Positions 21,888-33,111 of a stretch of DNA of 64,000 nt are shown here, in pieces. The notes beneath the pieces were generated by a model. The model was not told where the DNA came from. It made no database searches and worked only from the letters and a program-made list of their open reading frames with translations. The translations under genes and the position numbers were made by a program. The stretch's first letter is position 1, and every line of letters begins with the position of its first letter. The stretch is taken from assembly GCA_030247855.1 (NCBI GenBank), contig JAPDRN010000025.1:124001-188000 (forward strand). Direction: 5' to 3'. The stretch is from Knufia peltigerae. Taxonomy: Eukaryota > Ascomycota > Eurotiomycetes > Chaetothyriales > Trichomeriaceae.

Positions 21888-23322
21888 TCATTCCTTTGAC
21901 AGCACTCTTCCCAGCTTGAGGTCCTCCAGACTATTCCGCCGACCCCAGTTCTTCGGCTGTCTCTTGAGAAAGGCTCCGACGGACCCAAGATAGCCTTCGT
22001 GTCGCAGGAAATAGGCCTGTTTCTCGCCTTTGGACCAGAACTTGATGGCGTATGAAAGGGTGTTCATGGTCTGGGTGTGGCCACGAATGAACGATCCCCC
22101 GAAATATATGTGTTTAAGGTTGTGCTTTTCCGATTGCAGATATGCAATCTGTCCGATGTTGTTAGATATAGCGTAGAGGAGACTTCGTGCCATGTCCTCG
22201 ATTTTAAAACCCTGCACGCGGCCTTCATCCTCGTCGTGCGGATCGCCGTTGGAGAGTCCTTCTCCGTCTTCTGCATTTCTCTCGGCAAGCCTTTTCATCC
22301 GGAATACTTTACCAAATGTGCTTGCGATTGTGGTGGCCTTGAGGCCAATCTTGCCATATCCTGTGCCATAAATATCCCCCACCAACATGTCGACGCCGCT
22401 GTTGTCGCCCTTTTCTGCCAAGGCGAGCATTTCGTCAAATGTTCGCGCCCCGGTGAGCAGAGAGAGTATTCCCCAAAAGGTGCCGCCTCCTAGCGATGTT
22501 CCGCCAACTCGCTGGAATTCACCGGGACCAGACACCTTGACCATGGATACACCAGACCCGATGTTGACAAGGAGGTAGGGGTAGACGTCCGCACGAGCCT
22601 CGACAAATTGAATCGGTTCGTCTTCGCTATAGGTAAAGACTTCGCCAGGAATCTCCGTTATGAAGAAATCGAGCCCTGTTGAGCCTTGATTAGCAATGCC
22701 CCAGGCATGCGATAGACAGTAGTAACTAACCGATAATGAGGCATTCCATCTCATCTTCCTGGATGACATCGACATGCAATACTTCCCTCATCCTATTATA
22801 GAACTTGAATGCTCCGCCCCCGGTGGCCATGACACACAGTTGATGAGGAGCAGAACCGTTCAATTTTGAATGAGTCTGCTTTAGTTCCTGGATGAAATCG
22901 ATGCAGAGGTCGAGGCGATCGGTTTCGAAGTTAACGAAGTTCAAGCGACCGCCGCCATGGGTCGAACCAGGTTCGCGGGAGAAGTAAACCAGCTTTGCCA
23001 AAGAGCCGCCAATCTAACAGAGGTCAGGAGATGAATGGATAGGTGTCATCAGTGTCTGGATACATACATCGACAGCTACATGACTGACCACATCCGTGTG
23101 GTGTGGAAGTCGGATATCATTGCGTTCCCAATGGACGAACTCGCTGCCTGCGCCATTCCTGCCGCTGGCATCTTCGTCCACGATAAATGCGCCTTCGACG
23201 TTGATCTTGACAGATGCAGGAATAGGAGGCGCACGAGGAGGTCGGCCAGGGCCATCGCCGTCGATGATTGCGGACGTATCCTCAATGTCGACGTCCATCG
23301 ACGGTCTCTCTGGTGCCGCCAT
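21888..23322 (-). CDS. Pantothenate kinase (eukaryotic type II)
   Basis: Exons 23322-23068, 23013-22731 and 22675-21888 give 441 aa. It phosphorylates pantothenate with ATP, the first and rate-limiting step of coenzyme A synthesis. The fold is acetate/sugar kinase-like: IGGSLAKLVYF supplies the first phosphate loop after the first splice. Next come VMATGGGAFKFYNR, the catalytic-acid region EDEMECLIIGLDF completed by the second splice, and YPYLLVNIGSGVSM. GGTSLGGGTFWGI and the C-terminal HIYFGGSFIRGH with the YLGSVGAFL end complete the family pattern. A basic/acidic insertion (RMKRLAERNAEDGEG) of about 30 residues is typical of fungal enzymes. The first 50 residues are Pro/Asp-rich and variable. 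This is housekeeping and presumably essential. Confidence 0.95.
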
Positions 23323-24055
23323 AGTCGACGGCCTCGGTCAATCCAGCCAGTCGCCCATAAAATCAAACAAGGTCTCGTCGTCTGGGCACGAGTAAAGAGG
23401 CATCTGCACTCAGAAACCTCCAAGGCCTACTGGTTCTTGTTGCATTCTTGTTGCCGATCCGGCTGACCGAGAATCGCGCTCAGTTCGGTGGGTTTGGATT
23501 TCTCTTACTCGGCAATATAATAAAAAAAGTTGCAGGCTTCGGTGTGAACACGGGCGGACCAAGTGCAGGTGGGACGATTCGGAGTACGAGTACAATACGG
23601 ACCTCGGCATGGTTGAGCCTTATAAGGCTGGCTGAGGAGGAATTCTACCTAGAGTAGCTGCACTTTTAGGCCTCGCTCGGGCTGTAAGAAGGGCCGCTTT
23701 ACCAGGGCAAGTACAGACTCCAGAGGGCATCCCCGCTATCCTACCGCGGGGCTTGGTGGGCTGAATCTCGGACTTTTCGTAGCCGCCAAATAGGTACCTA
23801 GGTAGTTTAGGTAGTAGCAGAGGAACCCTGAGTTTGGGGTCTTAGAGTATGCTACCGTGGTAGTTGAGCTGCTGGCCTTCAATGTCAGGGTTACATGTGG
23901 GATTCTGATGGTACATGAATCAATTCGCTGGAGTTCATTCGCATCTGCTAACATTATTTCCTTTGGCCTTTTACCCTGCGCCAGAGTGGTTGATATGTCC
24001 CGTCCAAGCCTGTACACGTATTTCAGGAATGGACAATCTAGGCTAGGTACATGAT
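23323..24055. other. Intergenic region, pantothenate kinase promoter side
   Basis: About 730 bp. It should contain the kinase promoter and the 3' end of the small secreted protein gene. I see no supported gene. Several CCTAGG-like short palindromes occur near 23790-23810, but no clear element. Confidence 0.4.
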
Positions 24056-24614
24056 TCACACCAACATCCTCAATAACTTTCCAATCACAATCGCAGACAC
24101 CACAGATGTCAAGCATAATGCTTCAAAATTGCTGAACCCATCGGCTGTTGGTGGCGACTGGGGATTCATGATCGGGGACACTGCCGTTATTGCGGTGCCT
24201 ACGAGTGTAGCCTGCGCACACTGAGTCGGAGTAATTCCCTTCACATTGTGAGACCGATGCTTTGCACGCTGACAAGGTTGGTTTCTCCTCGTTTTGAGCA
24301 CTTACCACTTCACAGCATCGACTAAGAGCCACTCCAGTTCCACACTGCAGGCCACCGGAACAAATTCCTAGCGATGAATTTTTAGCTGATAATGTTGAGC
24401 AAGCAAGGAAGAACAATATACCGCTACCATCTACACAGCAGGTATCCCCAGCTGTGGAGTTGACGCACCCTGCCCCAGCTAGATAGAGACAGAGACTACT
24501 GCCGTTGGGACAGACGAACGTGGTCTCTCGACTTGCATGAACCGTGGCATGACAACGGGACAGGTAGCAGTGGTTGATAAGGTAAAGAAGTGTGACGGCG
24601 GTGGAGGTCTTCAT
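24056..24614 (-). CDS. Small secreted cysteine-rich protein, likely surface-anchored
   Basis: Predicted exons 24614-24422, 24367-24306 and 24238-24056, with introns of 54 and 67 bp and correct phases, give 145 aa. MKTSTAVTLLYLINH starts a signal-peptide-like stretch. The mature region has paired cysteines: FVCPNGSSLC, AGAGCVNSTAGDTCCVDGSG, then after the first splice ICSGGLQCGTG, LSRCCEV, and after the second ITPTQC. N-glycosylation sequons (NGS, NST) are present. The last 25 residues are hydrophobic with a short basic end, like a GPI-anchor signal or membrane tail. The Cys pattern matches many uncharacterised ascomycete surface proteins; I know no function. The second intron's acceptor (GTGAAG at 24239) is weaker than the others. 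Confidence 0.6.
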
Positions 24615-24962
24615 AGTGGATTGACATCGGAAAGCGGTGATCAACAACGACTCCTGAACAGATTTACGATGGCCATATCTGTTCTCTGTAGAATTTTAGG
24701 ACTTATAGGGGCACACGACTCTTCGTGAATAGTCCGAAATTGCGCAGAGACATTTCCGCAGCAAATGTCTCGCTCACTCCGGTCGGCGCACATGAGATAA
24801 CCAAGCATATCTCATAGGCAATCCACTGCCATTGTAATTATAGTTGTTGCATCGTATCTCCTGTCGGTATCGGTATGGACTGCGTTTTCAACATCGACAT
24901 GAGACAGGCCAATGTTTCCTCGTGGCCCATTGCCTCCCTCGAACGAAAGTGGTTGTCCCAGT
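24615..24962. other. Short intergenic region
   Basis: About 350 bp between two minus-strand genes. Nothing beyond promoter and terminator sequence is apparent. Confidence 0.35.
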
Positions 24963-25760
24963 TCAATCTAACGTTGCTTCTTGCGGTAGGTAAACCTCTC
25001 GCCAAGTTCGATCGATGATTCCTGTGTCCAGATGGGCTCGCCAAACATCTAACTGCCACAGGGTTGCTCCAGAACCTGGATTAGGAGGTAGATGATATCG
25101 GATTGGAAAAACAAAAAGCGTAGCGTAGTTTCGCGGTTGCATTAGGCTTTCCAAGAGAGCGTTGTAGGCTGGCTTCGACAGCAATACTTCCCATAGAAGT
25201 CGCGAGATATTTCCGTCTGTGAGCAGCTCTGAATCTGCTTGCGCAGGGATGGTAAGCGTCCAGCCCTTTTGCCACGGGGAAAACGTCACGGTCGACAGGT
25301 TTCGAAAGGGTCTCAGATCCAGCTCCCAATTCAGTTCCTCCTCAAAGACATTTAGTCGCACATGGCGAACGCCTTCAACGAGCCTCAAGGCGGTCATCCT
25401 ATTCGTAAACACATCTAGAGCTTTCTGACAATGGATCTCCCAGATTGCTAGCTGCACAAAGGCCCTTCGTGCCTCGTGGCGCACCTGGGTAGGCATGTCG
25501 GCGTTCAGCAGCCACTGGTGATCTGCTCGGTATGGCCCTCTGGAATCGGAGGCACAATAACAGCCGGATGTGCTCGAGACGAAAACGCGATTTGACCAAA
25601 AGGCGTGCTCATAGATCCTCCAGCGAATTTCAACGGGTAGTTCAGGTAAGTGTGAAACGATCTTTGCCAATCTGTCATCACGGCCATCGATAGGGAACAA
25701 ATAAGGACGAGCAGTCAGCGTGTGATGGTATGCATCTTCCGCGAGCTCTAATTCAGCCAT
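24963..25760 (-). CDS. F-box-like/2EXR-type hypothetical protein
   Basis: A single exon of 265 aa from an ATG at 25760. The segment LPELPVEIRWRIYEHAFW (about residues 38-55) has the pattern of the short F-box-like motif that opens many fungal 2EXR-type proteins. Further conserved-looking features are NADMPTQVRHEARRAF and an LxLRPFRNLSTVTF leucine-rich strand. The rest is unremarkable, with no membrane segment. Such proteins are numerous in filamentous ascomycetes and mostly uncharacterised; substrate recruitment to an SCF ligase is possible but not shown. It shares a 294-bp divergent promoter with cms1. Confidence 0.75.
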   Translation of the reverse strand: MAELELAEDAYHHTLTARPYLFPIDGRDDRLAKIVSHLPELPVEIRWRIYEHAFWSNRVFVSSTSGCYCASDSRGPYRADHQWLLNADMPTQVRHEARRAFVQLAIWEIHCQKALDVFTNRMTALRLVEGVRHVRLNVFEEELNWELDLRPFRNLSTVTFSPWQKGWTLTIPAQADSELLTDGNISRLLWEVLLSKPAYNALLESLMQPRNYATLFVFPIRYHLPPNPGSGATLWQLDVWRAHLDTGIIDRTWREVYLPQEATLD

Positions 25761-26054
25761 GATACGGAATCATGAGGAATCATAAAATAGCATTGGGTCG
25801 TAAGAATGAAACTGTGGAAGTGCGCAAAACAAATAAAGTATCTATCTATCCTAGAGCAGCGCGGTGACTCGCACTCTGCACGAAGTTGATCATGTCGATG
25901 TCTTCCCCGGACTAATAAATATACTTACTTTATTCGGTCTCGCCCCACTAATCGATCGTCATATGCGACTTTTGTAAATCGAGTGCCCAAATCAATTATT
26001 TTCTTCAACGCGCATTGAATTACTCCTTCCCCACACCCCAATACCTGTTCCACA

Positions 26055-26816
26055 ATGTCAAGAACAAAAAATCGTGCTCGCGAACAGGGCAGTAAGAAGC
26101 GAAGCCTTGAAAACGTCGACGGAACCGAGAATGACCATTCTTCGAAGCGACAGGCCTCGAAACCTCCTCCTCCTCGCAGGCCTACCGAAGTCGATGAGAC
26201 CATTGCGATGATGGATCCTGCGCTTCTCGCCGATCATTGTGCTAAGACGATGCGAAAGCACAACCCGAAAAGCAGCTCTATAGAGCTAGAAGAACAATAT
26301 CTCCCAACAAAGGCATTCCGAGATACCACCAGCTTCGCCGGAATCCATAGCACTGGCCGACTCGGGGCTTTTCTTGAGCAATTCACAGAGAATGGCAAAA
26401 CAGTCTTGACTGCGTGCGACGCCGAGGCAGCGCCACACACGCTCGTTATTGCTCCTTCGGGAATACGGGCGGCGGACCTCTACAGAGAATTGCGCGTTTT
26501 CAATTCAGAGCAGTCCAAGGTGGCCAAGTTTATTGCGAAGCACATGAAACTCCAGGAGAACGTGGAATATATGCAGAAAAACAAAGTGGGGATTGTCATA
26601 GGGACACCTGCAAGAATCATGGACGTGATAGCGGCCGGGGCAATCAAGCCAGGCAGTGTTCGGCGGATAGTGGTGGATGGGTCTTATTGTGACGAGAAGA
26701 AGAGGAATATATTTGGCATGCGTGAACTGTTTCAACCGCTGCAGGCATTGCTGAATCTGGAGGCTTTTCGAACTCGGTACAGCACGCAGGACCGGCTCGA
26801 AATTCTGGTGTTTTGA
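26055..26816 (+). CDS. cms1: Cms1-like small-subunit ribosome biogenesis protein
   Basis: A single exon of 253 aa. The first 45 residues are basic and nucleolar-signal-like (KNRAREQGSKKRS). The body then resembles a degenerate DEAD-box core without a working Walker A or DEAD: APHTLVIAPSGIRAADLYRELR, KNKVGIVIGTPARIMDVI and RRIVVDGSYCDEKKRNIFGM. This matches the Cms1 family, a small-subunit processome component in yeast. The gene is complete in length and shows no introns. Its neighbours do not suggest another role. Confidence 0.92.
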   Translation: MSRTKNRAREQGSKKRSLENVDGTENDHSSKRQASKPPPPRRPTEVDETIAMMDPALLADHCAKTMRKHNPKSSSIELEEQYLPTKAFRDTTSFAGIHSTGRLGAFLEQFTENGKTVLTACDAEAAPHTLVIAPSGIRAADLYRELRVFNSEQSKVAKFIAKHMKLQENVEYMQKNKVGIVIGTPARIMDVIAAGAIKPGSVRRIVVDGSYCDEKKRNIFGMRELFQPLQALLNLEAFRTRYSTQDRLEILVF

Positions 26817-28188
26817 GTTGCATTAAGCATGTTGAGAAAATGATTTTCTCCCTCACGAGAGAAGCTGCCGGCTCTATGCCCACCCTCTGACCTTTTCATA
26901 TTAAGGTGCGAGGGATTTGGGCTAGAATGGATTTGAGTCCAACCATCAGCAATACATATGCACAATCTGGATTTACATCTTACACGCACGTCGCCAGCTG
27001 ATTAGTTGGCCGCGTCGGATGAGCGAGTCTGTCTTTGAAGCGCATATTCCAATGGATCAAGATATTGGCCCTGGCAGCAGCGACACCAACTACCCGAGAC
27101 GCAAAGATCGCTTTGTTGAGGAAACCATCCGACCACTGCGGAAGGTCTAGAGCAGAACTGGATAAGATACCTTGTCGCTTATAATCACGAAGAAATCATA
27201 TGTCGCTCGGTAAGTGCAAAGCTGTCAAAGCTACAAAAAACATGCTGACAATTCATCCCAGGAACTCATACTGCGATTTCTGAATTTGTTGCAGATCATG
27301 AGCAGTGCAATGGCCGCGCCGATGCCCAAAGGAGAGGCTGGCATTAAAATAGTGTTCTCGTTTTTATAATAGGCCTGGTGAATAACATATGAGCATCGTT
27401 CATGTCAGGCGAAATCACCGGAGCAAGGTGATTGATCTTCCTACGGGTTTGACGGACCAATGGGCTGTTCAGCACCATACCCTGATATGTTGTTAGCACG
27501 TAGAACCACGAGGCCTGGCTTGGAAGAAGGGAAATATGCACCTTGAACCTTGAAATTAACGTCGTGCTCAAAGGGACCTTTCGCCGTCATCGTCTTCGTG
27601 AGGTCTAGATTCGTGTCCTCCAGACATGAAATCGTTGGAGAAAATGTCCTTGACAAAGGTATGCTTCGAACAAGCAACAACCCATGTGTGGGAACATTCA
27701 TATGGTCCATCAGTGAAAAATGGACCGCGCATAGCCCAGTAGACGGTCGAGCGCAGGGGTGAGGGAGGGAAAGACCGATATGAACTCGCGTTAGGAGGGT
27801 ACTTACTCCTCTGTCACGAGTTCTTGACTGTTCCCGGGATAATGAGTGTGAATGGGCCGATGAAGCAGTGGACAGGCTTATTGACTGCACACTCTCTTCG
27901 TTGGCACTCATACGCTCATCTCACGGACAGTATTTTCTTTTTTTCGAGATGCCATGATAGGGACTGTACTGTCGTGGGCCAGCTGAAAATTCACCTGTTT
28001 CGGCTCATCGCCTATCTGAGACCATGAACATGTCGTATGGCGACAAACTCCAAGAAGGTCATCTTACTGCAGACACTCTCTTAGAGATACAACACTGATT
28101 CTGAGTCCCTTGATTCTAGGCTCGTTGTAAATTAAGCTCGAGAATTTTACCGACCTTTCCATGTCTAGTAAGACAGATGGTATAGTCT
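26817..28188. other. Intergenic region with a possible small minus-strand gene
   Basis: About 1.4 kb. A minus-strand ATG at 27911 opens 35 Ser-rich codons (SLSTASSAHSHSLSREQ) that run into a perfect GTAAGT donor at about 27805. Two acceptors are possible. The one at CAAG near 27660 gives a short acidic end (HEDDDGERSL); another path joins FEHDVNFKVQG through a 3n intron to a stop near 27441. I cannot choose between them and recognise no family. Otherwise the region is empty. Confidence 0.3.
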
Positions 28189-30436
28189 TCATTCTGTGCC
28201 GTCAAAAAACATGCTGAACGGGTCGTAGTCCGGCAAATTCGCCGCCGACAGCTGACTCATGTCATCCCAGGGAACATCGGGGCCACCAGCGCTCATGTCG
28301 AGCAGTGCGTCGAAGTTGAACGGCTCTGTTTCAGACATTGTCATCGCGTGCCTTGGGCGACCAGCCCCTGTTGTGGCCCAACTCTGGCCAGCAGGGGAAT
28401 ATTGGCTTTCTAGAGGTTGAACGACGTCCAAGTCCAGGATCTTGTCTAGGTACTGTTCAATAACCTTGCGCCTTTCAAGATCCCTTCTCTGGCGGTACCT
28501 CCCGATATCCTCGGAAAACCGAGAAAGAATCTCAAAGTAGTGCTTGGCTTGCGGGCTCATACAAGCCAGGCCCCTGAGAACTTCGCAGGTGCGGGTGAAG
28601 CCATGTTTGATGTCGGACCGAGATTCACCGGCGAAGATTGCGAAGCCCAGGACCAATCCTGCGCCAAAGACCCAGGCTCTGTGATCAAGATCAATTTTCC
28701 TGCGCAAGTTGAGAGGAGAGGGGACTCATACTTCACAAAACAAAAGTTGCCAATCAGAAGGCAGGACGAGGCGTATTTGTCGCAAATTTCCGCCATGTAC
28801 AATGCAGAGGTGAGGCAAACTTGGGACAATTTCGACACCTTGGATGCAACCACTAGATCGGCCGGATGTGTCGAGGGATATCGGGGTTTGGGTTTCAGTC
28901 GGCCCACGAGATCTACCGTCAAGAACGGCCGGGTGACGAGAATGACCGTGAAGTAGTACACGCAGGATACGTGTAAGATTCCAAAAGCGAACTGACGATC
29001 GGCCGAAGTCGCACAAGCGCTGTCATGACAAGGAAATCGACGAAGGTCAACCGGAAGCGTTCGGCTCCACGCTCGCAGTTTGACCAGGGCTTCCTCGGCT
29101 TGAAGAATGTCAATCTTGTTGACGCCGCCTAGGTTCTGAATGATCTCATCCAAGAGTGAACACGCCGTCGCAACTGCTTGAACGGTTTGGTTACCGTTTC
29201 CAATCTGGTTGGCTTCAGATCCCTCGAGATAATCAACCCGCACCAAAGGGAGGCTTCCAGGCCGTCCGAGAATGGAATTGGCGACCGTGTCGAGTGTCCG
29301 TAAGCTGTGCCAGAGCCGTAATCTGCAGTGGTGAGCGAGTAAACACGAGTCGAATGACCAACGTACCTGGTCCTATGCTCCTCGTCCAGAATGCCGCCTC
29401 GCGCGGTGGTCATGTGCAGGCCAAGGGCGACGGCAGCTTTGGATGCAACGCCCAAGTAAATGGCCGCGGTGTTTCGACGACAGGCGCCCATCATGTAGAA
29501 GGCCATCAAGGTAAACAACCGGACCATGCTGAGGCTGGTGTCGTACAGCATGCCTTCGAAAGCTAGCTTCTGGACCTTCCTCAGATACGAGGAGGCCAGG
29601 TGTCGATCTGCGTCGGAGGAAGCACGAAACTGAGCCCCTATGGCAATGGCCATGTACAAGGGGGCCAGATCGGCTTCCACGGACGGTGACGAACTCACGG
29701 AGCCAGCAGGGATTTCACAGCTTTGTCGCCACAGCATCTCTACCTCACTTGATGAGAACACATCGAGAATGCCGCTGGTCTGTCATCCGTTAGCGAGGGA
29801 AAGAAGGCACGAGTCAGCTCGACGCCCACGCACAGCTTCAAGAAAACACTCGATGAGAGGACGACTTTCCTCCAGGTCTTCGTCAACGACCATGGTCGCA
29901 TCCCCCTCAAGCTCGGCCTCGAACATGATATTGTTACTATGTCCATCGGTGAAGTCGGTCGATCCGATGCACTGCCTGACTTTCTCTCGGAGAAATTGCA
30001 GAAATGATAACGAGGCCGTGGCCCCAATGTACACTGAGACACATGTTAGTTAGCCACTCACGACCCGACTCTGATCTGGAGTACCCTTTTCGCCCTTGGA
30101 AGTGAGCAGCATGCGGAAATCAGGGCTCTGGCCGGGTGTCAGGGGCTCAGCAGCGGTGGTCGACACACTCGGGGTTTGAATCTGGGTGTGGCCGAGACCG
30201 CCATTTCCGGTGTCTATCGTGGTCGATTGCGACCCTGAGATGGACGGTCTGAATGATTCAGAGGGGGGACGGTGGGCTCGTCTACTGTCTGAATAGCTGC
30301 ACGAGTGACCACGGTCACGGCTGACGCATGAGGAACATGGTAGCTGGGAGTCACAGCGGATCTTGGATGTTTTGCAAGCCACACATGCTTGGACAGACCG
30401 CTGGCGATCCTCAGGCCTTACTCTATTTCGAGGCAT
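28189..30436 (-). CDS. Zn2Cys6 fungal transcription factor
   Basis: Five exons, 30436-30085, 30033-29834, 29779-29367, 29322-28732 and 28699-28189, give 688 aa with matching phases. The N-terminal zinc cluster is CVACKTSKIRC, DSQLPCSSCVSRDRGHSC (C-X2-C-X6-C-X5-C-X2-C-X8-C). A Ser/Thr/Pro linker follows, then the fungal_trans regulatory domain: VYIGATASLSFLQFLR, LYMAIAIGAQFRAS, LFTLMAFYMMGACRRNTAAIYLGVASKAAVALGLH, and RLRLWHSLRTLDTVANSILGRPGSLP, completed by the third splice. The C-terminus is acidic and aromatic (NLPDYDPFSMFFDGTE), like an activation domain. It is divergent, across 1.2 kb, from the flavin monooxygenase, a likely target by position. Confidence 0.93.
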
Positions 30437-31669
30437 ACTTACAGCTTGACGTGGTCGCCAGATGGCGAGCAGCAAGGAAAGGACAAGATCAGATGGTCGG
30501 TCAACCTGGATAACTCTGCAGCGGGAGACCAAGATGAAACTTCTAGACCGTGGGAGTCTGTTGGTTACTGATCACGGATTGCTGATTGCTGATTGCGGAG
30601 ACCGAAGGAGATGAGGGTTGACAGCTCCATCATCGACGGGAAGGTCTCGCTTGCTAAGGAGGGACCAGGCCCACATATAGTTCTGCACTGGCCCTAGTGC
30701 TTGTACCCTTCAGGTGCGATTAGCCTTCAAGCGCGCTTGTCATAGCAGCTGTAGGGGGCATTTTGTTTGAGTTTATCACGAAACAATCATTGGTTAGATA
30801 ACTCAAGGGAGTCAGGCTTGTCCACGAGGTGGCGTTTCTTTGTCCCTAAGCTAGGACGGCGTTTTTATGCTTCAGTGGCTCGAGAGCATTTTCCTACACA
30901 TGCAGACTGCAACCTGAGAAGTATCATGTTGTGGCCATGCTCGGTTTATCCTCGCAGGCCTTTATCAGTATTCTCCAGACAGTGATCTATAGTTTACAGA
31001 GAGACTAGACGGAAAATCTGGTCCGGATAAGTCTTTAAAGGACCGATAGGAACGTGTCTCGGACATTCCTAACATCGCCAATCAAAGCTCCTTGGTGACA
31101 GGCCACAATGTGGACGAAGGTGCTTTGTATGTTAGAACCCTGCTTTCGCCCTTTGTAAGAGACAGCTTCAACACTTCTTAGGATGGAGCTGAAGGGTCCT
31201 TTTGGTTTTGATGGTCACGAGACAATGGTTGATTGTTTGACAAGATGGAATACGTTTCAAAGCCACAATACAACAGTGGTTCGATTTGGAATGACAATCC
31301 CGAGCAGGTCCTTTGCCGCTCGTTATTGTAATATCAAAGCAGAGTGTCATCTTGTCGATACGCTCACACCAAAATTGGTACGAGTGTGTACACATACTGT
31401 AGGTCAAAACGCGGCAGGAGGATTATATGTCGGGAGAGAACCATCCATCTTGTTTGAACCCTTTCCGCTCGGAACCATTAGCCGTTCCACACCCGGACCA
31501 CTTGGATCACATCTTCCTACTTGACCAACGTCTTAGGAATATCAGGATGGATAGAATTTGCCACTGGCGCCTGTCAACGATAGTATTTATTAAGGAAAGA
31601 CCTTTTATGAACTGAACCTCTCAACTCTGCCTGTGACCATCACATCAACCTGCATGACATATATCAACC
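30437..31669. promoter_or_regulatory. Divergent intergenic region between Zn2Cys6 regulator and flavin monooxygenase
   Basis: About 1.2 kb that must contain both promoters. A small tandem repeat, GATTGCT three times, lies near 30577-30598 upstream of the regulator. No supported gene is present. Confidence 0.4.
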
Positions 31670-33111
31670 ATGGGTTCTATTGATTCTAACTCGGGGAGCT
31701 GGAGAAAGCTGAACGTCGGCGTAGTAGGCGGCGGTATTGGAGGCTTTTCAGTCGCCATTTCACTGCGCCGTGCTGGACACGATGTGGTGGTGTACGAGAA
31801 GGCAGACTACGCGGGTGAAGTGGGCGCCTCGGTATCCTGTGCTGCCAACGGCACCCGATGGCTGCACGAATGGAACGTCGACACCAAAAAGGGCGACCCT
31901 GTCGTGTTGAAGAAGCTGATCAACCGAGACTGGCGCACGGGAGAACCGATCAGCGTGTACGATCTGAGCGACTATGAACAGCGTTGGGGTTATGTGTACA
32001 ATATGTTTCACCGACAGCAGGTAAGTTTCTTCGACCGTCACCCGCCCTGTCCTTTTCCTCTCGTGTGAGAGGCTCATACGATGTCACTCAGATGCACACC
32101 ATGTTGAAAGACACGGCCTTGCAAAAAGAGGGCGCCGGCAAGCCGGCCGAACTTCTCGTCAACCATGCAGCTGTCAAGGTCGACGTCGAAACTGGCAGCA
32201 TCACTTTCTCCAATGGCAAGACGGTACAACACGACTTGGTCATCGGCGCCGATGGCATCGGCTCCGTGGTTCGAGGATTCATCGGCATCAGCCCCAACCG
32301 TCAGCCGTCCGGGTCCAGCTGTCTGCACGCGAACGTGTCGACCGAACAGGCCATCAAGCTCGGACTGGTCGACTACTCCGAGGACGCGGCGCTCGAGTAC
32401 TGGGGGGGCCAGGAGGACAAGTGGGACAAGATTGTCCTCTCCCCCTGCAACGGCGGCGACACCAACAAGGCCGCCCTCCTCTCGTACTACTGCTTCTTCC
32501 CGCGCGAGGAAGGGGACTACATGAACCATAGCTGGGGCGGCGCGGACCGACCGGTCGAGGAACTCCTCAAACCCTACCCGACCCTGGACCGCCAGGTGTT
32601 TGAACATCTCAAGATCAGCACCGAGATCCGACCGTGGCGTATCTGGGAGCACGAACAATATCCCTACATAGTTAAGGGCAGGGTGGCCCTGCTGGGTGAC
32701 GCGGGCCACCCGATGATGCCTCACCAGTCCCAAGGCGCCTGTATGGCGATCGAGGACGCCGCCGCCTTCGGCATCCTCTTCAGCCAAAAGTACTTCCGGG
32801 GCGACATTTCCGAAGCCCTGGACGTGTACAACACCATTCGCCTGCCCCGGACCGCGCGCGTACAGATCGCGGCCTCCAGGGCCGCCAAGAACATGAATGA
32901 GCGCATCGGCCTGTCGGAAAATACAAACACCAAGACCTACCGCGTGGCCAACGAGAAGGAGAAGCTGACCATCGAAGAAATGAACTACTACGACATGTAC
33001 AAGGACATTGAACAGAGGCTGGCCGAACACCGGGACGAGCCATTCAATGAGCCGTGGTTGAATGGACTACCCAAAGGCCTGAGACTTCCTAGTGGTATTC
33101 TCGGTGCGTAG
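31670..33111 (+). CDS. FAD-dependent monooxygenase (salicylate hydroxylase-like, group A)
   Basis: Exons 31670-32020 and 32092-33111 give 456 aa. The Rossmann motif GVVGGGIGGFSVAISLRRAG (about 17-36) binds FAD. DLVIGADGIGSVVR supplies the middle DG motif, and VALLGDAGHPMMPHQSQGACMAIEDA the second FAD motif. This pattern is that of group A aromatic hydroxylases such as salicylate hydroxylases, which use NAD(P)H and O2 to hydroxylate aromatic or related substrates in the cytosol; the actual substrate is unknown. Exon 2 is strongly GC-rich at third positions, more than the regulator upstream. The gene is divergent from a Zn2Cys6 regulator and is followed by two transporters. Confidence 0.93.
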
